A stretch of 64,000 bases of DNA, taken from positions 1 through 64,000 of the forward strand of contig NZ_SMMH01000017.1 of assembly GCF_004634215.1 (NCBI RefSeq). The letters run 5' to 3'. The stretch is from Deinococcus fonticola. GTDB lineage: Bacteria > Deinococcota > Deinococci > Deinococcales > Deinococcaceae. Position 1 is the stretch's first letter; the number at the start of each line of letters is the position of its first letter. This document shows, in pieces, positions 21,852 to 30,668 of the stretch. The notes beneath the pieces are model-generated. The model had not been told where the DNA came from and ran no database searches. It was given only the letters and a program-made list of their open reading frames with translations. The translations under genes were made by a program, and so were the position numbers.

Positions 21852-23255
21852 ATGCCCCGCCCGGTCAACCTCACGCTGAGTCGCGGTACGCTCGTCATGT
21901 ACGACGCGCCGGACGCAGTGGCGCCCCTGTTCACCTGGGACGCCCGCAGCCAGTGCTACCGCGCCAAGGGGCAGGCGTACCGCACCGTCATGGAAACGCT
22001 GATGGCCGCCGGCATCCCTGTGCGCGATCAGGCGGCTGACTTCGAGAAACTGACCCTGCCGCTGGCCCGCGAGACGCCGCCTTACCCGCACCAGATTCGT
22101 GGCCTGAACGCCTGGAAGAAGGCCAGGCGTCAGGGCGTGGTGGTGCTGCCTACCGGGGGAGGCAAGACCTTCCTGGCGCAGCTCGCCATGCGCGACACGC
22201 CCCGCAGCACGCTGATCTGCGTGCCCACCCTCGACCTGATGGGCCAGTGGTACTCAGGACTTCTCGCGGCCTTCCCCGACGCCAACATCGGCCTGCTGGG
22301 CGGCGGCAGCCGCGACGAGACGCCCATTCTGATCGCCACCTACGACTCGGCCACGCGCTACGCCGAGGAACTCGCCGGACGCTACGCCCTCTTGATCTGC
22401 GACGAGGTTCACCACCTGCCCAGCGACTTTTACCGCACCATTGCGGAGATGAGCCTGGCCCCGTACCGCCTGGGCCTCTCGGCCACGCCCAAACGCTCAG
22501 ATGGGCGCGAGGCCGACCTGGACACCCTGATCGGCCCCATCGTGTACGCCGCCTCGCCAGACGAACTGGCCGGGAACACCCTCGCGCCGTACCACGAGGA
22601 AATCATCAAGGTCAGGCTCAGCCCGAACGAGCAGGCGAAATACGACGACCTGATCCGCCAGCGCAACGATTTTCTGCGGCAGAGCAACATCAATATCTCC
22701 TCCATCGACGGCTGGAAGGATTTCATCCGCGCCGGCAGCACCCCCCAGGGCCGCGCCGCCATGCTGGCGCACAACCAGGCCAAGAACCTCGCGTACGGCA
22801 CCGAGGGGAAACTGCGCGTCATGGAGGAACTTCTCGCCAACCACGCCGACGAGCGGGCCATCATCTTCAACCGCGACAACGCCACGGTGTACCGCATCAG
22901 CCGCGAGTTCCTGATCCCGTGCATCACGCACGAGACGCCCATGAAGGAACGCCACGCCACCCTGGAAAAATTCAAGGCCGGCGAGTACCAGTGGCTGGTC
23001 ACCGCCAACGTGCTGGACGAGGGCGTGGACGTGCCGGAAGCCAGCGTGGCCATCGTCCTGTCCGGCACCGCCACCGAGCGGCAGTACATTCAACGCCTGG
23101 GCCGCATCCTGAGGCGCTCGAAGAATAAACACGCCGTGCTGTACGAGGTCATCACCGAGGGTACGTCCGAGGAGCGCGTCAGCCAGCGGCGGCGCGGCCT
23201 GGACGGGCAGGCGTTCAGCGAACCCGACTGGGAGAACGTGAATGCTCCCCACTGA
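21852..23255 (+). CDS. XPB-type DNA helicase (superfamily 2)
   Basis: The protein has 467 residues. The helicase motifs are in order: motif I LPTGGGKTF (near residue 100), Ia VPTLDLMGQW, II DEVHH, III SATPKR (GLSATPKRSD), IV IIFNRDNAT, V VTANVLDEGVDVPEASVAIVLSGT and VI QYIQRLGRILRRS. The N-terminal domain precedes PYPHQIRGLNAW, as in prokaryotic XPB. The gene overlaps the next one by 14 bp. In archaea XPB pairs with the nuclease Bax1 for damage incision, and the same pair is present here. A TAATCT box lies 5 nt before the ATG, suggesting a leaderless transcript. Confidence 0.92.
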   Translation: MPRPVNLTLSRGTLVMYDAPDAVAPLFTWDARSQCYRAKGQAYRTVMETLMAAGIPVRDQAADFEKLTLPLARETPPYPHQIRGLNAWKKARRQGVVVLPTGGGKTFLAQLAMRDTPRSTLICVPTLDLMGQWYSGLLAAFPDANIGLLGGGSRDETPILIATYDSATRYAEELAGRYALLICDEVHHLPSDFYRTIAEMSLAPYRLGLSATPKRSDGREADLDTLIGPIVYAASPDELAGNTLAPYHEEIIKVRLSPNEQAKYDDLIRQRNDFLRQSNINISSIDGWKDFIRAGSTPQGRAAMLAHNQAKNLAYGTEGKLRVMEELLANHADERAIIFNRDNATVYRISREFLIPCITHETPMKERHATLEKFKAGEYQWLVTANVLDEGVDVPEASVAIVLSGTATERQYIQRLGRILRRSKNKHAVLYEVITEGTSEERVSQRRRGLDGQAFSEPDWENVNAPH

Positions 23256-24474
23256 CCTGCTGCGCTTCCGCATCAAGGACGGGCTGGCCCTGCCGTACCG
23301 CGTGAAACCCACGCCGACCAACCTCAAAATGGCGGAACTGGTGATCGCCACCTACGAGGGGAACATCGGCAAACGCCGCCTGGAACTGAAGGGGCAACTC
23401 GCGGAACTGGAGGCCGGGCGGCAGGACTGGAAGGCCGTGCGCGGCATGGCGCACCTGCTGGGCAACATGAGCACCTTCGAGACGGGTGTGAGCCTGGAAC
23501 CGGGCATCGTGCGTGCCCGTGCCTTCGCGCTGGCGCAGGGGCAACCCCCCAGCCGCCGCCGCGCCGGGGAACTGCTGGAACAACTCTCCCGCGAACTCCC
23601 CAGCCCGCAACCCGTGACCGCCCAGGACGTGCAGGAGGCGCTGTACGGCGACCTGGAAGACCAGCAGCTCCTGACCGTCTTCGACCCGCCCACGCCCGCC
23701 GAGCTGTGCCAGCGCCTGGAACTCGCCTACGCCCAGGGGATGCTGTACCGCGCCGTGAACCTGATCATCACCGCGCGGCGCAACGAACCCGCGCACTACA
23801 AGCAGATTCTGCGTTACCTGAAGCTGTTCGGCCTGATGGCCACCGTCGAGGGGGACGCCAACCACGGCTTCACCCTCACGCTGGACGGCCCCATGAGCCT
23901 CTTCCAGAACACCACCCGCTACGGCCTGGCGATGGCCAAATTTCTGCCCGCGCTGCTGCACGTCACCAAATGGGACTTGAGCGCCACTCTCAAGCCCCTC
24001 AAACTCGCCTGGCTGGAGGAACACGACAGCGAATGGTCGTTCCAGTTGACCTCCGAGGACGGCTACGTGAGCCACTACAAGCCCCCCGAGGAACACGACA
24101 GCGCCCTGGAGAGCGGCTTCACCGAGCGTTTCCAGAAACTCGACACGCCCTGGCAACTGGAGCGCGAGGTCGACCTGGTGCCGGTGCCCGGCAGCGTGAT
24201 CCTGCCCGACTTCCGCCTCGTTCACCCTGAAGGCCGCAGCGCCCTGGTCGAGATCGTGGGCTACTGGCGGCCCGACTACCTGCGCAAGAAGTTCGACCTG
24301 CTGAAGAAATCAGGCCGTCAGGACGTGATCGTGTGCATCTCCGAGCGGCTGCAACTGGATAAAGCCGGGGTCGACCCCTCGGAACTGGGCGACCGGGCGG
24401 TGTGGTTTAAGGGCGTGCTGCCACCCAAAGAAGTGCTGGCGGTAGCGGAACGGGTAGCGGTCATGGCCGCGTAA
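23242..24474 (+). CDS. Bax1-like nuclease (DUF790)
   Basis: The protein has 410 residues and overlaps the XPB helicase gene. The start MLPTDLLRFRI and the conserved central text (LELAYAQGMLYRA, HYKQILRYLKLFGLM, PMSLFQNTTRYGLAMAKFLPALL) are those of the DUF790 family. The C-terminal nuclease site is PDFRLVHPEGRSALVEIVGYW (D then E-x-V, followed by LRKKFDLL), a PD-(D/E)XK variant. Archaeal Bax1 cuts DNA next to bubbles opened by XPB. The 14-bp overlap implies co-translation and a stoichiometric complex, an inference consistent with the strong repair capacity of deinococci. Confidence 0.88.
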   Translation: MLPTDLLRFRIKDGLALPYRVKPTPTNLKMAELVIATYEGNIGKRRLELKGQLAELEAGRQDWKAVRGMAHLLGNMSTFETGVSLEPGIVRARAFALAQGQPPSRRRAGELLEQLSRELPSPQPVTAQDVQEALYGDLEDQQLLTVFDPPTPAELCQRLELAYAQGMLYRAVNLIITARRNEPAHYKQILRYLKLFGLMATVEGDANHGFTLTLDGPMSLFQNTTRYGLAMAKFLPALLHVTKWDLSATLKPLKLAWLEEHDSEWSFQLTSEDGYVSHYKPPEEHDSALESGFTERFQKLDTPWQLEREVDLVPVPGSVILPDFRLVHPEGRSALVEIVGYWRPDYLRKKFDLLKKSGRQDVIVCISERLQLDKAGVDPSELGDRAVWFKGVLPPKEVLAVAERVAVMAA

Positions 24475-25930
24475 CTGGTGCTCTTCTTCGTGTGGTTATC
24501 CGCAATTTGTAGGCCGTTCCAGCCGCATTTAAACCAGCCAGCGTTAACATCCACCAAGCCAGGTCGGGTGAACTTCGCAGCATTTCCGACCAGGTGACCC
24601 GCATCAGCAGCGGCACGCCGATCAGCAGGGCGATCAGGCCCAGAAGCTCCCAAGCGATCTCACGCGAGAGCGCGGCCCGAGGTCGTTCCTGTGCGGGGAC
24701 CCTCCAGCGTTTCAGGCCCAGCAGTTTCCGGAGTTCTGCCCACAGAACCAGGGCAGCGGCCAGCGTGACCACCAGGTACATCATTGAAAGATTCAGCGTC
24801 TGCGAGGGCAGCGGTTGGCCCAGCAGCGAGCGGGCCAAGCCATCCGCCACGCGGTGACTGGTGGCCGCCAGGGGAAACGGTAGCGCCGTGGACGCATTGG
24901 TCAGCACCACCACACCCGCCTTCAGGTCAGGCAGCATGACCAGTTTTCCCCGGTAGTGCGGCAGAACGCCGCCGTGGTGAATGACCCGCGTGTTCTGGCC
25001 CTGACGGTCAGGCCAGATGCTGACGCGCCAGCCCATCGCGTAAGAAAAACCGTCACCTGGCGCAGTCGGCGTGAACAATCGCTTCAGGCCCTGCCGGGAA
25101 ATGACGCCGGGAATGCCATCTTCCTGCATCAGCGCCTGAAGGTACGTCGCCAGGTCTGCCGCGCTGCTGATCAGGCCCGCCGTGGGCAGACGATCCCGTT
25201 CAAACGGCAGGTTGGCGGCCACCGGAAAGCCGAACCAGTAACGGTGACCGCTGGCTAAATTCAGCGCGTGCGTGCCATCGGTGAAACTGTGCGTCATCTT
25301 CAGCGGGTCGAAAATCCGGTGCTGAATGACCTCACCGTAAGGCTCCCTGGTAACGCGCTCAATCAGTACGCCCAGCACCTGATACCCCACGCTGGAGTAC
25401 GTGTGCTGGGTGCCAGGTGGGTGCTGAAGCTTCACGTTGCTCAGGGCAGGCAGATGCTCGGCCAGCGTGCCCAGATGCTGGGTGGCGGCCACCTGGGCGG
25501 GCAGGCCAGAGGTGTGATTCAGCAGTTGCGCCACCGTGATCCGCTGGGAGGCGGCCTCATCTGCCACCCGGAATTCAGGCAAATAACGCTGCACCGGGGC
25601 GGTCAGATCCACTTTGCCCTCCTCGACCAGTTGCATGACCGCCAGCGCCGTGAAGGACTTGCTCATGGAACCCAGGACGAATGTCGTCCGGGGCGTCAGT
25701 GGCTGCCCCGCCTGACCGTACTGGCGAAACGTCACGCCACCCGGCTGAATGATGGCCAGCGAGACGCCCGGCACGCGATGCGCCTTCATTTCCCGCACCA
25801 CGTAGGTGTCGATAGCCGCCAGCTCAGGCGGGGATAGGGTGGCTGCGCCTACCGGGAAAGAAGCGCAGGAAGCCACCATCAGGGCCAGAGCACGGCAGAC
25901 CTTGAACAGTCCTGGCAATAAGGGCGACAT
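24461..25930 (-). CDS. Serine beta-lactamase-family hydrolase with C-terminal membrane helices
   Basis: From ATG 25930 the protein has 489 residues. A longer frame exists, but an AAGGAGA ribosome site and the signal peptide (FKVCRALALMVASCASFPVGAA) fix this start. The catalytic motif is S88-M-S-K91, followed by the second motif HTYSSVGYQ (Y-S-S in place of Y-x-N) and HHGGVLPHYRG near the third. Three hydrophobic helices close the protein (about 385-480). The family (Pfam beta-lactamase, PBP4*/EstB type) includes D-amino-peptidases and esterases; the substrate is not predictable. Its 3' end overlaps the DUF790 gene by 14 bp, convergently. Confidence 0.82.
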   Translation of the reverse strand: MSPLLPGLFKVCRALALMVASCASFPVGAATLSPPELAAIDTYVVREMKAHRVPGVSLAIIQPGGVTFRQYGQAGQPLTPRTTFVLGSMSKSFTALAVMQLVEEGKVDLTAPVQRYLPEFRVADEAASQRITVAQLLNHTSGLPAQVAATQHLGTLAEHLPALSNVKLQHPPGTQHTYSSVGYQVLGVLIERVTREPYGEVIQHRIFDPLKMTHSFTDGTHALNLASGHRYWFGFPVAANLPFERDRLPTAGLISSAADLATYLQALMQEDGIPGVISRQGLKRLFTPTAPGDGFSYAMGWRVSIWPDRQGQNTRVIHHGGVLPHYRGKLVMLPDLKAGVVVLTNASTALPFPLAATSHRVADGLARSLLGQPLPSQTLNLSMMYLVVTLAAALVLWAELRKLLGLKRWRVPAQERPRAALSREIAWELLGLIALLIGVPLLMRVTWSEMLRSSPDLAWWMLTLAGLNAAGTAYKLRITTRRRAPVTRP

Positions 25931-26055
25931 GGGTTCCTGAGTTCTCCTTGACCAGCGTTTCTTTTGACGGACACGAGTGAAGCGAGGTCTTGATGGCTGT
26001 TGAGCTTCCGCGCCTTCAACATGGGCTTCCAGCATGGCGACCAGGAAGCCTGCCT

Positions 26056-26982
26056 TTACGGTTGCAGGTTCAGGTCGCGGGTCAGCCAGGCCAGCCGGTC
26101 GGCCTGCGCCGCGGCGCTGACCATGTCGTGTCCAGCGTCGTAGAACTTGCGTTCACCTTTCTTCGGGAGGGCGTTCATGATCACCAGTGAGTCGGCCCTG
26201 GACACGTAAGGGTCACCGTTGGCGAATTGCCCCAGCACATTCACGTTCTTCAGTTGCGCCAGGTAGTCGGTCAGGTCAAGGACGGCGTTCTGACGCAGGT
26301 ACTCCACTTTCGAAGTGGGCTGCTTGACGAAGAAAGCCCAGTTGGTGAAACTCTGCGTCATTGCGATCAGCACGGCGCTGCGGACACGGCCATCCAGGGC
26401 CATGGCTACGGCTCCGTACATGCCGCCGTAATCGTGGCCGACAAAACCGATGCGCTGGCTGTCCACACCGGGCTGGGCGGCCAGCAGGTCGAAGGCGCGG
26501 CGCAGGTCGATCACCTGCTGAATGGACTGGTGGTAATCCTGATCGACGTTCCGGGTGGGATACCAGTCAGGATCGGCCCACATGGCGTTGACCAGCAGCG
26601 ATACCGTGCCTTTCCGGGCCAGCGTGACCGCTTCCTCCAGAAACTCGCTGCGATCCGAGTTCTTGTCGCCCAGCCAGTGAACCCACAGGACACCCGCGAA
26701 GGGGCCGGAGCCGTCGGGAACGACCAGATAGGCTTTCATGGCGGGTCGATCCGGGGACAGTTGAAGGGTGATATCGCGGATGCTGATCCTGTCGCGGCGC
26801 TCCAGGCCGTCATCGCTGATGCTGGGTTTGATGTTCGGGTCGTAGTGAAAAAGGGCGGCACGCTGGGCGAAGGTTGGGCTGACAGTCTGGGCCTGGGAAG
26901 CGGTGACGGTCATCAGAAAAACTCCGATCAGAACAGCCAAAAAAGAACGTAGGAAGACGGGCCGGGTGAAGGTCATGGTCAA
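26056..26982 (-). CDS. Secreted alpha/beta hydrolase with Asp at the nucleophile site
   Basis: The protein has 308 residues with a signal peptide at 1-32 (FLRSFLAVLIGVFLMTVTASQAQ). The fold resembles dienelactone hydrolase-type enzymes: oxyanion segment WVHWLGDK, nucleophile elbow GHDYGG and histidine AGHDM (H285). The elbow position is D184 where serine or cysteine would be usual. An Asp nucleophile is characteristic of haloalkane dehalogenases and epoxide hydrolases. The substrate is unknown. It is divergent from the CGNR regulator with a dyad between them, which suggests regulation by that protein. Confidence 0.78.
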   Translation of the reverse strand: MTMTFTRPVFLRSFLAVLIGVFLMTVTASQAQTVSPTFAQRAALFHYDPNIKPSISDDGLERRDRISIRDITLQLSPDRPAMKAYLVVPDGSGPFAGVLWVHWLGDKNSDRSEFLEEAVTLARKGTVSLLVNAMWADPDWYPTRNVDQDYHQSIQQVIDLRRAFDLLAAQPGVDSQRIGFVGHDYGGMYGAVAMALDGRVRSAVLIAMTQSFTNWAFFVKQPTSKVEYLRQNAVLDLTDYLAQLKNVNVLGQFANGDPYVSRADSLVIMNALPKKGERKFYDAGHDMVSAAAQADRLAWLTRDLNLQP

Positions 26983-27033
26983 CTTCCTTCTGGTCAGTCC
27001 CGTGCTGGACTAACCATCTAATTTGTGTACACC

Positions 27034-27062
27034 GGTTAAGTGTAGAAGGAGGAGGCTTAACC
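27034..27062. promoter_or_regulatory. Inverted repeat in the divergent promoter (candidate operator)
   Basis: GGTTAAG (27034-27040) and CTTAACC (27056-27062) are perfect 7-bp arms, 22 bp centre to centre, about two helical turns. They lie between the hydrolase gene and the CGNR regulator gene, 30-59 bp from the regulator start. A dimeric regulator binding here could control both genes. Confidence 0.5.
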
Positions 27063-27092
27063 TGTCAAACTGAATTAGGGAGTTACGAAGAA

Positions 27093-27734
27093 ATGGGTTT
27101 TGAAGGACTGACTTTGCTGGGCGGACGACTCTGCCTGGACTTCTGCAACACCGCCGCCTACCGCGCCACCGCCCAGGAACAGGAGTTTCTGAAAGGGGGT
27201 TACGCCGACCTGCTTGACTGGTGCATCTACGCCGGAACGCTCAGCGAACCCGAATCTACGCGACTGAAAGGGCAGGCACAGAATCATCCAGCGCAGGCGC
27301 AGCAGACTTTTCGAGACGCCTTAAAACGGCGGGCCACGCTGTATAGCCTGTTTCATCACCTGGCGCAGGCAGAAGCCATTCCCCCCGAATTCCTGCAAGA
27401 ACTCAACGCGGCCCAGCAGCATGCCATGAGCCGTCGCCAGTTGATCCGCCAGCCGGACGGTACCTTCACCTGGACGTGGTTGCCCTGCACAGCGCTGTCA
27501 GACGTGCTTGACCCCATCGTTGCCTCGGCCAGCGAATTGCTGGTGGAAGGTGACCTGAGCCGCGTGCGGCAATGCCCCGGTTGCGGCTGGCTCTTCTACG
27601 ACAGCAGCCGCAACCGTTCACGCACCTGGTGCGACATGCAGTTCTGCGGCAACCGGGCCAAAGCCCGCCGTCACCTGGCAAAAATTCGGACTCAAACCAC
27701 CCCGTCTGCTAATACGGGGCCGGGTAAAGCGTGA
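27093..27734 (+). CDS. CGNR zinc-finger transcriptional regulator
   Basis: The protein has 213 residues. The N-terminal ABATE-type domain begins GGRLCLDFCNTAAYR. The C-terminal zinc finger has CPGCGWLFYDSSRNRSRTWC followed by CGNRAKARRH, the family signature. Members are sensor-regulators that often act on an adjacent divergent gene; here that is the secreted hydrolase. An AGGGAG site precedes the ATG. Its last 26 bp overlap the end of the next minus-strand gene, convergently. Confidence 0.9.
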   Translation: MGFEGLTLLGGRLCLDFCNTAAYRATAQEQEFLKGGYADLLDWCIYAGTLSEPESTRLKGQAQNHPAQAQQTFRDALKRRATLYSLFHHLAQAEAIPPEFLQELNAAQQHAMSRRQLIRQPDGTFTWTWLPCTALSDVLDPIVASASELLVEGDLSRVRQCPGCGWLFYDSSRNRSRTWCDMQFCGNRAKARRHLAKIRTQTTPSANTGPGKA

Positions 27735-28335
27735 GGCGCAGCAGGTAATTGCTGTCCTGCCCGGTTCGTTCAGCCTGCGCCTGATAAATGGCCCACAGTT
27801 GCGCCTGTAACGTCTTCGCTTCCTCAAAGGTCAATTTCAGTGGCGTATGAAGGTCAATGATCGCCGGAGCCTGCCGAGTCTGTAATTGCTCGTGGGTACC
27901 CGCGCTCTGCTGTGGGGCAGAGATTTCCGTGACTACACGAGTCTCGTCCGGGTAAACCAGCAGACCCCAGCGCCCCCGCGCCAGCATAGCGGCCCGGCTG
28001 GCCCGCACCTTCGCGGTGAAGGCGTCTTCATCCGCGTGTAAAAGCAGGTCAGGGCCGCCGGGAATCAGGTCGCCCGGCACAAACAGCGGCAGCGGTAACC
28101 GGTAAATCTTCTGTCGACGGCCTCGCCGGGGTTGTTCCCCCGTAACTTCCAGCAGGCCCGCCCTGACCCCCCGCCGCACGCGGTACAGCACAGCATCCGG
28201 TTCCAACCCCAGGCTGTGGGCTGCGCCTGTGACGGTATTGCCCTCGCCACGAAAAGCCGCCAGGACACGCCGGGTGGCCGGATCAATCAGCAGCCTCGCG
28301 GCCAGGGGGTTCTGTACGCTCTGCCAGTCGCTCAT
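27709..28335 (-). CDS. Winged-helix (ArsR-like) transcriptional regulator
   Basis: The protein has 208 residues. Residues 15-85 form a winged helix of ArsR/helix-turn-helix type (NPLAARLLIDPATRRVLAAF, GAAHSLGLEPDAVLYRVRRGVRAGLLEV, then a basic wing RRGRRQKIYRL). The C-terminal part (E-E-A-K-T-L-Q-A-Q-L-W-A-I-Y) is a helical dimerisation or sensing region. No metal-binding cysteine cluster is seen, so it is probably not a metal sensor. It lies 3 bp downstream of the WD40-like gene on the same strand. Confidence 0.75.
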   Translation of the reverse strand: MSDWQSVQNPLAARLLIDPATRRVLAAFRGEGNTVTGAAHSLGLEPDAVLYRVRRGVRAGLLEVTGEQPRRGRRQKIYRLPLPLFVPGDLIPGGPDLLLHADEDAFTAKVRASRAAMLARGRWGLLVYPDETRVVTEISAPQQSAGTHEQLQTRQAPAIIDLHTPLKLTFEEAKTLQAQLWAIYQAQAERTGQDSNYLLRLTLYPAPY

Positions 28336-28338
28336 GCT

Positions 28339-29289
28339 TCAGGGTAAACGCCACTGGCGCACGTGCGTGTCCTCGCCAGCGGTCAAGGAGAACTGTCCGT
28401 CCGGGGTCACGGTGACCCACCATAGTTCCTGATTCACCTGTGCTTGGGCAAGCTGCTTACCCGCCTTGACATCCCAGACGTGAATGCCGCCGTCCTCGCC
28501 CACCGCGACCAGTTGCGAGCTGTCAGGGGTGAAAGCTGTCCAGCGCGTGTCCTGCCCCCCCTCCAGCACTTTCAGCAGTCGTCCGGAAGCCGGGTCGCGC
28601 AGCAGCACCCGCCCGTCCTGGTGGGCGCAGGCCAGCCGCTTGCCGTCCGGCGAAAGGGTGAGGCCATTGACTTCATCCAGGCCGTAGCCGGGTCGCCTGA
28701 CATGCGTTTTCGGGACATTTTGTTGCCGCCACAGTTGTTGCCCTGTACGGGCGTTCAGGGCGTACACGGCGCTGTCCTCCTGCCCGGTACTCAGAAACAG
28801 GGTCTGGCCGTCCAGACTCCACACGGCGGCCATGACATCCCCCTTCAACTGCCCGGAAGGGCCGCCGGGTTCCACGCGCCAGTGACCGCCCGCATCCCCA
28901 AGGGCCAGTTTCTGCCCGTCTGGACTCCACGCCAGCCCGAACACCCGTCCGCCCGGTGACGTGAACTTCTGCGGCGCTTTGCTCAGGTCGTTCCACACAA
29001 ATGCGCCTTCACTGACGCCCGCCACCGCCAGTTTTCCGGCCTGGCTGAAGGTCGCGCCCCAGCCACCCCCATCCCCACCGGGAAGTTCGCGCAGGCGTTT
29101 CAGGGTGACCGGATCATAAAGACCCACGTCCCGGAAGGTGCCCACCACCAGCGTTTTGCCATCCGGCGAGAGCGCCACACTCTGCACGCTGTAAGGCAAG
29201 GTGACCTGAGCTGCCTCCCAGAGCGGTGTAACGTCAGCCGCCAGGGCGAAACCCTGGGCCACGGTCAGAAACAACAGCATTCTCCGCAT
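28339..29289 (-). CDS. Secreted WD40-type beta-propeller protein
   Basis: The protein has 316 residues with a signal peptide (residues 1-18, LLFLTVAQGFALAA). About seven repeats carry the pattern [FLV]-SPDG-[QK]-x-L-x-[VL] (ALSPDGKTLVVGT, AWSPDGQKLALGD, TLSPDGKRLACAH, AFTPDSSQLVAVG, TVTPDGQFSLTAG), enough for a complete propeller. It is a binding platform with no catalytic motif. It is followed 3 bp later by the winged-helix regulator, suggesting one transcript. Confidence 0.82.
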   Translation of the reverse strand: MRRMLLFLTVAQGFALAADVTPLWEAAQVTLPYSVQSVALSPDGKTLVVGTFRDVGLYDPVTLKRLRELPGGDGGGWGATFSQAGKLAVAGVSEGAFVWNDLSKAPQKFTSPGGRVFGLAWSPDGQKLALGDAGGHWRVEPGGPSGQLKGDVMAAVWSLDGQTLFLSTGQEDSAVYALNARTGQQLWRQQNVPKTHVRRPGYGLDEVNGLTLSPDGKRLACAHQDGRVLLRDPASGRLLKVLEGGQDTRWTAFTPDSSQLVAVGEDGGIHVWDVKAGKQLAQAQVNQELWWVTVTPDGQFSLTAGEDTHVRQWRLP

Positions 29290-29358
29290 GTCTCAGCTTC
29301 CCACCGCTCAATCGGGATCAGAACCCCATTTTTCCGATTGAGGAGCGGCTCCCTGTGG

Positions 29359-29889
29359 TCACCGCGTGTACACCTTGAACCGCGCCGCCACGTCAAACGT
29401 CTTGCAGGCGTCCTCGCCCTGGTACACGGGGGCGACGCACACCGTAATTTTTCCCCCGGTGCTGACGGTGTCCGGCGTGTTCTGCCCGGCGGTGTCGCTG
29501 AGTTTGCCCAGTTTGCCGGTCAGTTCAATGGCCTCGTACCCGCGTGAGCTGAGGGCGCGGTGCATCGGGTCGGGGCCGGGGTTGACCAGGGGCGTCAGGG
29601 GTTGCCATTTACCTTCGCCCTTGTTGTTCTTGCTGTGCAGGCTGGCGCTGACGCGCGGAATGACGTAGAAGGTGCGCACTCCGGGCCAGCGTTGGCGCAG
29701 GGCCAGCGGCATTTTCAGGGTGCAGGTGGGGTAGGTCTCGTCGAGCAGCAGGAAGTTCTCGCGCTGCGACTTAAAATACGTGTCGGTGCAGGTGAAGCTG
29801 ACCTTCTCACGCGGGATCAGGATGGTGGCGGGGGCCTGCGCAAGGGCTGGAGCGAGGCTCAGGGTGGCGAGGAAAAGCGCGTACTTCAT
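29359..29889 (-). CDS. Secreted protein of unknown function
   Basis: The ATG at 29889 is preceded by an AGGAGG ribosome site, giving 176 residues; the longer open frame to 30234 is an artefact that overlaps the upstream gene. Residues 1-18 are a signal peptide (LFLATLSLAPALAQA). Four cysteines lie in the mature part (FTCTDTY, PTCTLKM, VCVAP, DACKTF) and could form two disulphides. No family is recognised. The start overlaps the stop of the preceding membrane protein gene by 4 bp, so the two are translationally coupled and probably act together. Confidence 0.7.
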   Translation of the reverse strand: MKYALFLATLSLAPALAQAPATILIPREKVSFTCTDTYFKSQRENFLLLDETYPTCTLKMPLALRQRWPGVRTFYVIPRVSASLHSKNNKGEGKWQPLTPLVNPGPDPMHRALSSRGYEAIELTGKLGKLSDTAGQNTPDTVSTGGKITVCVAPVYQGEDACKTFDVAARFKVYTR

Positions 29890-30431
29890 GGTTCCTCCTG
29901 GAGAGGTTCGGCGTTCACGGTGTCCGTCGCCGCCGTGTAGGTGCACGAGAAGTCGAGGTGCGTGCCGTCGGGGCGCGCGGCCCAGCCGTCCCAGCGTTTG
30001 CCGTCGGGGCTGGGCGTGAATTGGCCCTGGGCTTCGCGCGGGGTGGGAAAACGCAGGTCGGGTTCGCGGGCGTAGGTCTGCTGGGAAACTTCGCCCCGGC
30101 AGCGTTCCATCAGGCGGCTGTCGCTGATGCCGCCCCAGGTGTTGTCGGTGACGGGTGGCGGTTGCGGCACCACCAGGAGGTAAAGCACGCCGGCCAGCAG
30201 CGGCAGCGTGGGCAGCAGCCAGCGCCAGGGCCACCAGGCCGGGCGGGGCTTCAGGGCCGCGCGGACTTCCTGGCGGTAGGCCAGGGCGGCCTGTTCCCGC
30301 TGCTGCCGGGCCAGCTGTTCCTGCTGCGCCTGCGCGTGGGCCAGCTCCTCGGCCTCGATGCGCCGGCGCTGTGCTTCGCTAAGTTGGGCCTCGCTAAGTT
30401 GGGCTTCGCTGAGCTGGGCCGGGGAGGGCAT
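29886..30431 (-). CDS. Single-span membrane protein with N-terminal AQLSE repeats
   Basis: The protein has 181 residues. Residues 5-21 are three copies of the pentapeptide AQLSE, followed by a charged Gln/Ala-rich coiled coil (22-60). A basic stretch and one membrane helix (WWPWRWLLPTLPLLAGVLYLLVV, about 66-88) follow, then an outer domain of about 90 residues with two cysteines. The topology is cytoplasmic coiled coil plus external domain. It is coupled to the secreted protein gene downstream. Overlapping inverted repeats (AGAGT/ACTCT at 30439-30460) lie just before the start and probably form part of its promoter. Function unknown. Confidence 0.7.
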   Translation of the reverse strand: MPSPAQLSEAQLSEAQLSEAQRRRIEAEELAHAQAQQEQLARQQREQAALAYRQEVRAALKPRPAWWPWRWLLPTLPLLAGVLYLLVVPQPPPVTDNTWGGISDSRLMERCRGEVSQQTYAREPDLRFPTPREAQGQFTPSPDGKRWDGWAARPDGTHLDFSCTYTAATDTVNAEPLQEEP

Positions 30432-30668
30432 ACTCCAGAGAGTAGAAGACTCTACAGAGTACGGTCATCATTCCAAAGTGGCAGATAAGGGCAGGCAGAT
30501 GGGGAGGGCAGACAGGGGCGCGCAGACAGGTGCTGACCGCCCAGGGCCGCGGTGTGCCAGACTGCATAGGTCAACCTTAAACGTTCTTCCCGGCAGGGCC
30601 CCGCTGCGCCTGCCTTGTCCCTGACTGTTCAGGCGCGTGGCCCCGCCGCGCTTTCCGGAGGTTCCCCT

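Noticed and set aside
24318..24653. Possible extra minus-strand gene across the DUF790 3' end
   Set aside because: Entirely overlapped by the DUF790 gene and the serine hydrolase gene, both supported by motifs.
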